Positions 1 through 5,903 of a DNA stretch of 7,812 nucleotides are shown piece by piece. Every line of letters begins with the position of its first letter. Position 1 is the stretch's first letter. The notes beneath the pieces are model-generated. The model searched no databases. It worked only from the letters and a program-made list of their open reading frames with translations, and had not been told where the DNA came from. The position numbers and the translations under genes are program-made. Source of the DNA: an uncultured Clostridia bacterium (GTDB lineage: Bacteria; Bacillota; Clostridia; Christensenellales; Aristaeellaceae); the NCBI GenBank assembly GCA_904420265.1, contig CAJFUU010000072.1:1-7812 (forward strand), written 5' to 3'.

Positions 1-342
1 CAAGCTACGCAGAACATTTTATCAAGCCGGGGCTGTAATACTTTGCAAAAGCTCGCCATGCAGCGCGTCCATACCGGCCGCCGCGCTCCAAACAAACGCG
101 TTTCCGCCATCGAAGCATTCCACAGCGGCATTCCGGCCATTGCCAAAACAGGTCCTCTTTTAAGACGAATTTCCGGTTCAACTTTTTGCTGGGCCCACCT
201 GACAAAACGCGCGGCATTCGCACCGGCAAAAGGAAGCGGCCGCTTGGCTCTTTGCGCCGGCTTTTGCCCATGCGCTTCCCCGCCTTTGACGATTTTGCGC
301 ATGGCTATAACTGCTCTGAAGTCCCGCCCCCAGCGGGGCGCG
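1..342. other. Left-edge region with no supported gene
   Basis: I find no gene here that I would defend. On the minus strand an ATG at 302-300 opens a frame that stays open for about 100 codons to the window edge (it begins MRKIVKGGEAHGQ and ends ...DKMFCVA). It has no convincing ribosome binding site. Its third-position G+C is about 55% with several AGA/AGG codons, whereas fucI in this window is strongly GC-biased at third positions. A second, 88-codon minus frame (271-5) overlaps it and is no better. Either could be the start of a poorly expressed gene, or this is simply intergenic. A 6-bp GC hairpin (325-330 with 335-340, loop CAGC) sits beside the terminator that follows. Confidence 0.4.
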
Positions 343-383
343 AAAAATCAAATCCGCCGCGCATGTCGACGGATTTGGTTTTT
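343..383 (-). terminator. Intrinsic terminator after the lipocalin-like gene
   Basis: A 14-bp stem (343-356 with 370-383, one G-T pair) encloses a 13-nt loop. Read on the minus strand, the stem is followed by a T tract that is also its last arm (GATTTTTCGC). It lies 65 bp past the stop of the minus-strand gene at 449. The arms are A-rich on one side and T-rich on the other (AAAAATC ... GGTTTTT), so it could act in both directions and also end a plus-strand transcript entering from the left. Confidence 0.65.
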
Positions 384-448
384 CAGGTTACCCTGCATTG
401 CCTTTGGGCACAGACCGGCGCGCCTCCTTGGGCGGGACGCGGTTGTGC

Positions 449-1453
449 TCAGGCGCGTTCAAAGACGATTTCCACGTTTAAGCCGCCCATATTCATCGTC
501 ATTGACAGCGTGCCGTCCTCGTACAGATAGAGCGGCATCTCCAGGCCGGACTGCGAAAATACCAGCGCGCCGTTTTCAAGCGCGGCGGTATAGACGCTTT
601 GCTCGCCAGACCCGGCGATGGTGATGCTGCCGTCGCTGATGCTCAGGTTCATATCCAGCCCCAGCGTTTCCGGCTCCATCTGCATGCCCATCGCCGTGGC
701 ATAGCTGATGGTCCATTCGCCGTTAAAATCCGCCAGCGCCGCATCCGTGCGCACGCCTTCGGGCGGCTGGGCAGCCTCCTGCGTATCCTGAGCGGCCGGC
801 GCCTCGCCGCGTTCAAAAATCATGCTCACGCCGTCGTCTTCGGTATACAAAGTGCCGTCATCCTGCAAAACGTAGCTGCTCTGCTGGCCCAGGCTGTCGG
901 TCACAAGCGCGCCGCCATCCTGCGCCGTCCAGGTGGCGCTTTCGGTTATGCCAAGGTATACCGCTTCACAGGTGCCGTCGGCGTTGAACGTCACCGTCAT
1001 CTGTTCCAGTCCCATCTCCGCCAGATCAAAGGTCACGCCTGCGGCTCCGGCGCTGACAAGCATCCAGGTGCCCACGATGTCCGCCGTGCCGGCGGCGCCG
1101 GCCTGGCTGAAGAACAGCGTCACGTCGCCTTCCGCCAGCGCCAGCGTGCCGTCGCTCTGCAACTCCAGCGTCATAACGGTCCCGCCGCCTTCTATGGTAA
1201 CGGACGTACCCGCGGCGCTCCACGTCAGATCCCCGGCCTCCACGCCGCCGGAAGACATGGCCGCGCTGCCATCCCCGTTCAATGTAATCGACATGGAAAT
1301 GTTGCTTGGGTCAACCCAAACTTCCCGCTGCGCATCGTAAGCCGAAGTGAGCAGCCACTGGCCCGCAAACGAATCGCTCTCGCCCAGCGCCGGCACAAAA
1401 AGCGCCGTCAGCGCAAGCAAACAGGCGAGCAGGCCCGCAAATTTTTTCTCCAT
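449..1453 (-). CDS. Secreted acidic protein with three lipocalin-like repeats
   Basis: 334 residues, function unknown. The N-terminus is a Sec signal peptide: EKK, a hydrophobic stretch at about 6-21, and likely cleavage after ALG at 22-24. The rest is three tandem units of about 90 residues (roughly 28-116, 124-215 and 241-333). Each opens with G-x-W (GQW 31-33, GTW 128-130, GEW 245-247), carries a late D-G-T-L turn (101-104, 199-202, 313-316) and ends in a short hydrophobic strand (LFF, MIFE, IVFE). This is the pattern of lipocalin-like/META-like beta-barrel domains. A P/Q/E/A-rich linker (about 216-238) separates units 2 and 3. After the signal there are only four Arg, no Lys and many Asp/Glu, so the mature protein is very acidic. 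A GGAG lies 7 nt before the ATG, and a fuller GGAGG 14 nt before. It has its own promoter (1501-1529) and terminator (343-383), so it is probably monocistronic. A surface or secreted ligand-binding role is inferred from fold only. Confidence 0.85.
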   Translation of the reverse strand: MEKKFAGLLACLLALTALFVPALGESDSFAGQWLLTSAYDAQREVWVDPSNISMSITLNGDGSAAMSSGGVEAGDLTWSAAGTSVTIEGGGTVMTLELQSDGTLALAEGDVTLFFSQAGAAGTADIVGTWMLVSAGAAGVTFDLAEMGLEQMTVTFNADGTCEAVYLGITESATWTAQDGGALVTDSLGQQSSYVLQDDGTLYTEDDGVSMIFERGEAPAAQDTQEAAQPPEGVRTDAALADFNGEWTISYATAMGMQMEPETLGLDMNLSISDGSITIAGSGEQSVYTAALENGALVFSQSGLEMPLYLYEDGTLSMTMNMGGLNVEIVFERA

Positions 1454-1500
1454 AATCGTTCTCCATTCCTCCAGATATTTGCCCGTTTTCAGGCATTTCC

Positions 1501-1529
1501 ATTATAGCAATTTTACCTTCGCGCGTCAA
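1501..1529 (-). promoter_or_regulatory. Vegetative promoter of the lipocalin-like gene
   Basis: On the minus strand: -35 TTGACG (1529-1524), a 17-bp spacer, and -10 TATAAT (1506-1501) preceded by TGC, an extended -10. This is one mismatch from the SigA/sigma-70 consensus. The 5' leader to the ATG at 1453 is about 40 nt. The ten bases TTGCTATAAT are identical to those at the CorC-type gene's promoter. Confidence 0.85.
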
Positions 1530-1536
1530 CAGGAAA

Positions 1537-1564
1537 CCGCGCGGGGCCCTGCGGCCTCCCGCGG
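1537..1564 (-). terminator. Possible GC-rich terminator upstream of a promoter
   Basis: CCG..CGGG (1537-1545, two bases bulged) can pair with CCCGCGG (1558-1564), giving a 7-bp stem with a 12-nt loop. On the minus strand it is followed by only TTTCC, then the -35 of the next gene at 1529. Its position would suit termination of the Cys-rich gene's transcript, but the T tract is poor, so this is tentative. Confidence 0.3.
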
Positions 1565-1851
1565 CCCGCATGCAAAGCGCATTTCAAAATGGCAGACCGC
1601 GGCATCCGCTCACCCCAGAGCGGGTTTGAAGCGGGAAAAAACCCGCCATTTCGAGGGAATTTTCGCCATTTCAGCGAAGAATTTGCAGCGCCAAAATTGC
1701 ATTTTACGGAGTTTTCAAACACGCTCCAGCGCGAAGTTCGCATGCCTCCGTATATCGTCCGGCCCTGTAACCGCGCAAGGGAACGCCGTGGCGGCGGAGG
1801 CCTTTGCCGCATTCGAAACGTTGCAAACACGGACGCCTTCCGGATTCAACT
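1565..1851. other. Intergenic region with hairpin and 20-bp direct repeat
   Basis: No gene is supported. Bases 1620-1627 (GCGGGTTT) pair with 1639-1646 (AAACCCGC), and an alternative shorter stem, 1631-1635 with 1642-1646, has a six-A loop. The two stems are mutually exclusive. Right after, CGCCATTTC occurs at 1644-1652 and again at 1664-1672, exactly 20 bp apart, and the second copy lies in a small hairpin (TTCGC 1662-1666 with GCGAA 1674-1678). On the minus strand this is the 3' untranslated region of the Cys-rich gene. None of these stems has a clear T tract in that direction. Confidence 0.45.
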
Positions 1852-2598
1852 TCAGGTTGCGGAGCGGGGCGATTGCAACAAACCCGGCAAGATCATCTGC
1901 GCCAAATGCCGGCCGTCAACGCCTCCCTGAAGCAATCCTTCAAGGCAATAATGGCAATAGCACACGACGACATCCGTTTTATACTGGCGGCAATAATCGC
2001 GCATGATGGCGATTTGCTCCTCCTGCGAATGCGGCTGAAATTTTCCCGCGGCCTGTTCCACATAGTGTTTGGGCGCATATCGCGCGTTTTTTGCAGGCTG
2101 TTCGCGGTACAACGTGCTGCCGCAAAACGCTGTTTTCCCGTGGTTGTCAGGCATTTCCACATATTCGATGTGCATTTTCTTCAATATGCTTCGAACCGCC
2201 GCCTGTTCTTTGCTGCGTTCCCGGGAGCGCCAGCAATCCTGAACGGTCGCCTTTAATCCTGCGTAGTCCGGATAGACAAACGCCTCGTCCTGGTCAATCA
2301 GTTCCCACAGGGAAGGAACGAAAACCCCTGGGTTCTGTTCCTCGACGATATTTGTGCAATTATGACACAGCGCGTAAACGCAGTCTCCGGGCTTTAATGC
2401 AGCCGAAACAGGCAGCGCTTTCCACGCCGCTTTGGCGGCCCCGTCCGGGATGCGCTCCTCGTTGGGTTTTACGCGAAAATTCGGTATGCAACACCGCACA
2501 ATTTCGATGTCGCGACGTTTTTCAATATAGTGCTGAATTGCGAGGCTGACATCCGGAAAACGCGCGGTAAACAGGCAACTGGCAATATAGTACTTCAT
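1852..2598 (-). CDS. Cys-rich CCG/HdrB-like protein, function unknown
   Basis: 248 residues, soluble, with no signal peptide or membrane segment. It has twelve Cys, most of them in recognisable motifs: C8, then C36-C37 (RCCIPN), then C78-x2-C81 (LCHNC); and a second series C122 (QDCWR), C159 (FCG) and C213/C215/C218 (CYCHYC). The order C...CC...CxxC, given twice with the second copy degenerate, resembles the paired CCG (cysteine-rich) domains of HdrB/GlpC-type Fe-S or thiol redox proteins. The middle Cys pair reads CC-I-P rather than CC-G. An Fe-S or metal cluster and a redox role are inferences. GGAGG (2611-2607) lies 8 nt before the ATG, which fixes the start. Codon use is less GC-biased than in fucI, suggesting low expression or a different history. 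I found no strong promoter upstream. The gene stands alone, about 600 bp from its upstream neighbour. Confidence 0.82.
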   Translation of the reverse strand: MKYYIASCLFTARFPDVSLAIQHYIEKRRDIEIVRCCIPNFRVKPNEERIPDGAAKAAWKALPVSAALKPGDCVYALCHNCTNIVEEQNPGVFVPSLWELIDQDEAFVYPDYAGLKATVQDCWRSRERSKEQAAVRSILKKMHIEYVEMPDNHGKTAFCGSTLYREQPAKNARYAPKHYVEQAAGKFQPHSQEEQIAIMRDYCRQYKTDVVVCYCHYCLEGLLQGGVDGRHLAQMILPGLLQSPRSAT

Positions 2599-2777
2599 AT
2601 GGATTCCCTCCGTAAGCCCAGTGTTGCATCAGACGAACATATGGCCTCGCTCATTTTCGCAAAGATCGTTTGCGCCGCACCGCATAAAACGCCATGCTGC
2701 GCCTTCTTATTATCAGCGGAATAATGGTGCGGCGCCGGCCCCGACGCCGCCCGGCGTATAACCACCGGCAGCCGCAT

Positions 2778-2833
2778 TGGCAACGGCGGTGGGTATGCCG
2801 TCAATGTAGTGGCCGGGCATCCGGCCGTTGCCA
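2778..2833. repeat. 10-bp perfect inverted repeat with inner stem
   Basis: TGGCAACGGC (2778-2787) and GCCGTTGCCA (2824-2833) are exact reverse complements, 36 bp apart. The loop contains a further short pairing, ATGCC with GGCAT, and overlaps the GGCCGG/CCGGCC dyad at 2811-2826, so alternative folds are possible. There is no T tract on either side, which argues against a simple terminator. It lies 180-235 bp upstream of the Cys-rich gene. Confidence 0.6.
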
Positions 2834-3003
2834 GACCAATCAAACCATGCCGGCAACGCGCATAAATCCGGGCTTTCCCGGCAGGACATCGAAGGGCGGC
2901 GTCCAGGGCAAGCCGCGCCTTGACCGTTGGCCGCTGCAGACCGCGGCAAAAGCGCGCATGCGGACATGAAAGCGATGCTCCGCCAGGCGCGCCAGCCGAT
3001 TTC

Positions 3004-3048
3004 CGCCGGGCCGTATCGCCGGCCTTGGCGAGGCCATACGGCCTGGCG
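3004..3048. repeat. 13-bp hairpin (inverted repeat)
   Basis: CGCCGGGCCGTAT (3004-3016) pairs with ATACGGCCTGGCG (3036-3048): twelve Watson-Crick pairs and one G-T. The 19-nt loop holds an inner CGCC/GGCG stem. This is the strongest fold I see in the window. It sits about 150 bp past the CorC-type gene's stop with no T tract. It could be a transcript-stabilising or REP-like element, or part of an unrecognised structured RNA. Confidence 0.6.
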
Positions 3049-3130
3049 CATGCGCAGCCGCGGAAGGCGGCTCAAGCGGGGATACAACGCATCCCAAAGC
3101 GCGGGCGCGACAAAACGCGGCCAAAAGACA

Positions 3131-3165
3131 GGCGCGACGCGATTGCCACAAAAGACGATCGCGCC
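3131..3165 (-). terminator. Possible terminator of the CorC-type gene
   Basis: GGCGCGA (3131-3137) pairs with TCGCGCC (3159-3165). Read on the minus strand, the stem is followed by TGTCTTTTGG, a short, interrupted T run. It lies 33 bp past the stop at 3198. The 21-nt loop and weak T tract keep this tentative. Confidence 0.3.
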
Positions 3166-3197
3166 GCGCTCTGCGCGTTTATTTGCGAAAGGTCACG

Positions 3198-4565
3198 TCA
3201 CTTTCCCTCGGGTTCCTCCTCGCTGTCCTGCAGCTGGGCGACGGCCTCTTCCTTGCGGGGCAGGCGCACGGTGGTCCATTCCACGCGGCGGTCGCGCACT
3301 TCATCGACGTGTATATGCATGCCGCACAGGTCGATATCAAAAGTGCTGCCGTCCTCGGGCACATTGGAAAGTTCGTTGATAATCAGGCCGCTGAGGGTGT
3401 CAATTTCGTCGTTTTCGGGAATATCCACGCCCAGGCGCTCGCGCAGAAGGTCCAAATCGCAATGCCCGGCCACATGGAAGACGCCCGGCTCCAACTCGGT
3501 AATTTCGCGGGCTTCGAGGGGATCGCTCTCGTCGTAAATGTTGCCCACAATTTCTTCCAGCAGGTCTTCCAGCGTCACCAGGCCGCTGGTACCGCCGTAC
3601 TCGTCCACAACGATGGCCATGTGCACCTTCTTGATTTGCATATTGCGGAACAGCACGTCCGCGCGCACGCTTTCGGGCACGAAGTAGGCCGGGCGGATGA
3701 GCTCCTCCAGCGGCTGCCTGTCCTCGCGCTCCTCGTTCAGCAAATAGTCGCGGGCGATAAGCAGGCCCTTGACGTCGTCCGCATCCTCGCCGATAACCGG
3801 AAAGCGCGACAGGCCGCTTTCGCGGATGGTCTGGATAATTTCATCGTGCGTGGAATCCATCCAGATAAAGCGAATGTCGGTGCGGTGCACCATTACGTCT
3901 TCGGCGGTGATGTTGTTGAATTCAAAGATGTTTTCAATCATATCCCGCTCGCTGGACTCAATGGCGCCCTTTTCCTCGCCCACATCCACCATATAACGGA
4001 TTTCTTCTTCGGAAACCTCTTCTTCTTCGTCTTCCGGGCTGATGCGCATCAGGTGCAAAACGCCGTTGGTGGACTTGGTCAAAAGCCAGATAATCGGCCG
4101 CATGATCTTGGACGCGCCGTTGATGAAACCGCAGATCGCCCGGGCAATCTGCTCTGACTTTTTCATGGCCACGCGCTTGGGCACAAGTTCGCCCAGCACC
4201 AGCGTGAAATAAGAAATGATGATGGTAACGACCACAACTGAGAGCGTATTGATCGTCGCGGCGGACACGGATGTAACGCCCACGGTATTGACGAAATAAT
4301 CCGTGATGCGCTCGGCAAAGTTGTCCGCGCCGAAGGCGGCGCCAAGGAAGCCCGACAGCGTGATGGCAATTTGAATGGTGGAAAGGAAGGTCGTCGGCGT
4401 CTCGGCAATTTTCAGCAGTTGCGCGGCGCGCTTGTCGCCGCCGTCCGCTTCGCGGCGAAGTTTGTTCTCGTTCAGGGAAATGAGCGCAATTTCCGTCGCG
4501 GCAAAAAAGGCGTTGATGGCAATGAAAAGAAACTGGAGCAGTATTTGACCCGCCAATGGGTCCAA
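3198..4565 (-). CDS. CNNM/CorC-family membrane protein with CBS pair
   Basis: 455 residues from the TTG start at 4565. Order of parts: an N-terminal DUF21/CNNM membrane domain with hydrophobic segments at about 7-30, 58-80, 104-127 and 141-163, including the family motif GELVPKR (125-131); an acidic stretch (EDEEEEVSEEE, 178-188); a CBS pair at about 219-345 with EDVMVHRTD (222-230) and DEYGGTSGLVTLEDLLEE (321-338); and a C-terminal CorC_HlyC domain at about 350-435. Length and order are typical of the proteins labelled 'hemolysin' or CorC. Family knowledge points to Mg2+ (or Co2+) efflux and ion homeostasis, with the CBS pair sensing nucleotide or Mg. 'Hemolysin' is a historical name. An in-frame TTG further up (4628) cannot be the start, because it is the -35 box of the gene's own promoter. 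AAGGGGG (4580-4574) lies 8 nt before the chosen TTG. Confidence 0.93.
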   Translation of the reverse strand: MDPLAGQILLQFLFIAINAFFAATEIALISLNENKLRREADGGDKRAAQLLKIAETPTTFLSTIQIAITLSGFLGAAFGADNFAERITDYFVNTVGVTSVSAATINTLSVVVVTIIISYFTLVLGELVPKRVAMKKSEQIARAICGFINGASKIMRPIIWLLTKSTNGVLHLMRISPEDEEEEVSEEEIRYMVDVGEEKGAIESSERDMIENIFEFNNITAEDVMVHRTDIRFIWMDSTHDEIIQTIRESGLSRFPVIGEDADDVKGLLIARDYLLNEEREDRQPLEELIRPAYFVPESVRADVLFRNMQIKKVHMAIVVDEYGGTSGLVTLEDLLEEIVGNIYDESDPLEAREITELEPGVFHVAGHCDLDLLRERLGVDIPENDEIDTLSGLIINELSNVPEDGSTFDIDLCGMHIHVDEVRDRRVEWTTVRLPRKEEAVAQLQDSEEEPEGK

Positions 4566-4573
4566 GGCAAATT

Positions 4574-4580
4574 CCCCCTT
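4574..4580 (-). promoter_or_regulatory. Ribosome binding site that fixes a TTG start
   Basis: AAGGGGG on the minus strand, one base from AAGGAGG, 8 nt before the TTG at 4565. It lies between the promoter and the membrane domain, so it selects this TTG as the start. Confidence 0.75.
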
Positions 4581-4599
4581 TTGGTATGTTATGGCTGAT

Positions 4600-4628
4600 A
4601 TTATAGCAAGGCGGCGCGCTTCTGTCAA
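4600..4628 (-). promoter_or_regulatory. Perfect consensus promoter of the CorC-type gene
   Basis: On the minus strand: TTGACA (4628-4623), 17 bp, then TATAAT (4605-4600), with TGC before the -10 (extended -10). Both boxes match the vegetative sigma consensus at all twelve positions. The leader to the TTG start is about 30 nt, too short for extra regulation by an RNA element, so strong constitutive transcription is expected. Confidence 0.92.
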
Positions 4629-4633
4629 GACGT

Positions 4634-4674
4634 GCGCGGGCGCGCGCCTGTAACCCTTTCTTTGCGCGCCGCGC
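4634..4674 (-). terminator. GC-rich hairpin between MFS and CorC-type genes
   Basis: GCGCGG-G-CGCGC (4634-4645, G4640 bulged) pairs with GCGCGCCGCGC (4664-4674): 11 bp, nearly all G-C, around an 18-nt loop. It lies just past the MFS stop (4695) and ends 6 bp before the -35 of the next gene. There is no T tract on the minus strand after the stem, so it would be a U-poor terminator, if it is one at all. A small AAAAG/CTTTT dyad (4679-4691) sits beside it. Confidence 0.35.
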
Positions 4675-4694
4675 TGTGAAAAGACGCTTTTGGT

Positions 4695-5858
4695 TTACAT
4701 GGAATGCGCTGCGCCGGCCACATACCTGCGCGCCGCGTAGCCGCCGCCCGCAGCCACCGCCAGCGCCAGCGCGGCGCAGATGACAAAAGTCGTTTCCACG
4801 TTGTTCACGCCCGCGCCAATGATCGCCGGGGACAGCGAGTTGCCGGCCGTGGAAAAGAACATCATTACCGCATAGGAAGCGCCGCTGCGCTGCGGGAACA
4901 CCCGCGCCGCCAGCACAAACAGCATGGGCCATACCGGGCCGCAGCCGACGCCGTAAAGGGCCACGCCCAGCAAGCGCAAACCATCTCCGCGCGCCAGCAG
5001 CGCCAGCAGCGCGCCCACAGCCACCAGCGGCGAAAAAACGACGATACACTTCTTTTCCTTGCCCTCCATAAACGCGCCTACCAGCCTGCAGGCCACTATC
5101 GCCGTCCAAAATACGGAAATGGCCAGATTCGCAGTGCCTTCGTCGGCCCCCCGTTTCAGAAACAGTTGCTTAAAATAGGCCGGGGCGACGCTTTCATAGC
5201 ACAGATAGAGAAACACCAGCACCCCATAAAGCAGAAATTCGCGGCTTTTGAGCACGGTGAAGGGGTTCAGATCCCGCGTGGCGACCGCCGGCCGTCCCAG
5301 CCGTCCGCCAGAGGTGAAGGCCAAAAGCAGCCAGCAGACGAACACCGCCCCCGCGCAGATGAGCAGCGCGCCCGAGGTCGAAGCCCCGGCGCGGGAGAGG
5401 TACCACGTCGCTGCCAACGGCGCGACAATGGCTCCCAGGCCGAAAAAAATTTGCGATATGTTCATCCACCGGGTGGACGCGCCGGGATTCTCGTCCGTGA
5501 GCAGGGCGCTGCCGGTGGACTCGCAGGGGCCAAAGCCCATGCCGGCCAAAAACAGCCCTGCAAACAGCAGCGCCACCGCGCCCGCCGTGGCCGCGCACAC
5601 CAGGCCCAGACACATCACCGGCGCCGCGCACAGAACCACCCGGCGCTTGCCCAGCGAATCCGACAGCATGCCCGAAACCAACACGCTGCATAAAGAGCCG
5701 GCGGCATATACCGCCAGCAGAACGCCCATCAGCCGTTCGTCCAGGCCGAAGCGCTCGGTAAGTTGACCCACCAGCGTTTGATACGCGCTCGCATACAGGC
5801 CCAAAACACCCACAAGCGCACAGTACAACCAGTTTTGAACGCCTTGACGGCTGCGCAT
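4695..5858 (-). CDS. MFS transporter, FHS/FucP-like; possible fucose uptake
   Basis: 387 residues with about 12 hydrophobic segments, the normal MFS size. Motif A lies between helices 2 and 3 (GMLSDSLGKR, 63-72). Helix 4 and the stretch after it (GPCESTG with E113, then NISQIFFGLGAI at 133-144) and the helix 10 region (VWPMLF, 309-314, then SYAVMMFF, 328-335) line up, from memory, with FucP of E. coli; E113 falls where FucP has its helix-4 Glu. The helix-1 Asp of FucP appears to be Gln (Q27) here. Its place divergent from fucI suggests L-fucose or a related sugar, which is inference from context. The longest frame begins at 5894 with an unlikely MECECRAGGG stretch. The ATG at 5864 is only 1 nt from the AGGAGG, whereas the ATG at 5858 is 7 nt away, so I chose 5858. 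It has its own promoter at 5904-5932. Confidence 0.88.
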   Translation of the reverse strand: MRSRQGVQNWLYCALVGVLGLYASAYQTLVGQLTERFGLDERLMGVLLAVYAAGSLCSVLVSGMLSDSLGKRRVVLCAAPVMCLGLVCAATAGAVALLFAGLFLAGMGFGPCESTGSALLTDENPGASTRWMNISQIFFGLGAIVAPLAATWYLSRAGASTSGALLICAGAVFVCWLLLAFTSGGRLGRPAVATRDLNPFTVLKSREFLLYGVLVFLYLCYESVAPAYFKQLFLKRGADEGTANLAISVFWTAIVACRLVGAFMEGKEKKCIVVFSPLVAVGALLALLARGDGLRLLGVALYGVGCGPVWPMLFVLAARVFPQRSGASYAVMMFFSTAGNSLSPAIIGAGVNNVETTFVICAALALAVAAGGGYAARRYVAGAAHSM

Positions 5859-5865
5859 GCACATT

Positions 5866-5871
5866 CCTCCT
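5866..5871 (-). promoter_or_regulatory. Ribosome binding site deciding the MFS start
   Basis: AGGAGG on the minus strand (5871-5866), within GGAGGAGG. Spacing is 1 nt to the ATG at 5864 but 7 nt to the ATG at 5858, so the second is the functional start. The ATG at 5894 lies upstream of this site. Confidence 0.8.
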
Positions 5872-5903
5872 CCGGCGCGGCATTCGCATTCCATTTTGAT
5901 AGC

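Larger units (their letters stand above)
2599..3197. other. 599-bp GC-rich gap rich in inverted repeats
   Basis: No complete gene is supported. Minus-strand frames at 3087-2713 (TTG start, Arg-rich N-terminal part), 3151-2840 and 2843-2595 lack good ribosome binding sites and resemble nothing I know. The tail of the first (about 2850-2713) reads more like protein (it contains WFDWSGNGRMPGHYIDG and ends PLFR) and could be a gene remnant. Dyads include the two long ones listed separately, GGCCGG/CCGGCC around GCAT (2811-2826), CCGGG/CCCGG around CTTT (2868-2881), CGCCGG/CCGGCG (2733-2756), and the palindrome GCGCATGCGC (3046-3055). The part next to 2598 should contain the promoter of the Cys-rich gene, but no pair of boxes there is convincing. 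Confidence 0.5.

Noticed and set aside
421..433. AAGGAGG on the minus strand after the lipocalin-like stop
   Set aside because: The nearest start behind it (a GTG) opens only seven codons before a stop, so it serves no gene.
599..1507. 302-codon plus-strand frame opposite the lipocalin-like gene
   Set aside because: Arg/His/Ala-rich shadow. The minus strand has the signal peptide, repeats, promoter and terminator.
1311..1571. 86-codon minus-strand frame overlapping the start of the lipocalin-like gene
   Set aside because: It runs through the promoter, and its internal ATG at 1466 is only 1 nt from the GGAGG.
3183..4157. 324-codon plus-strand frame opposite the CorC-type gene
   Set aside because: Antisense shadow of a gene with intact CNNM, CBS and CorC motifs on the other strand.
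3198..4565. A haemolysin/toxin reading of the CorC-type protein
   Set aside because: The name is historical. The CNNM-CBS-CorC_HlyC order points to ion transport, and nothing here suggests a toxin.
3958..5109. 383-codon minus-strand frame bridging the MFS and CorC-type genes
   Set aside because: It is out of frame with both genes, runs across a promoter and GC hairpin, and has a Gly/Arg-rich composition typical of a shifted frame.
4704..5693. 329-codon plus-strand frame opposite the MFS gene
   Set aside because: Arg/Gln/His-rich shadow of the transporter's membrane helices, with no motif or ribosome binding site.
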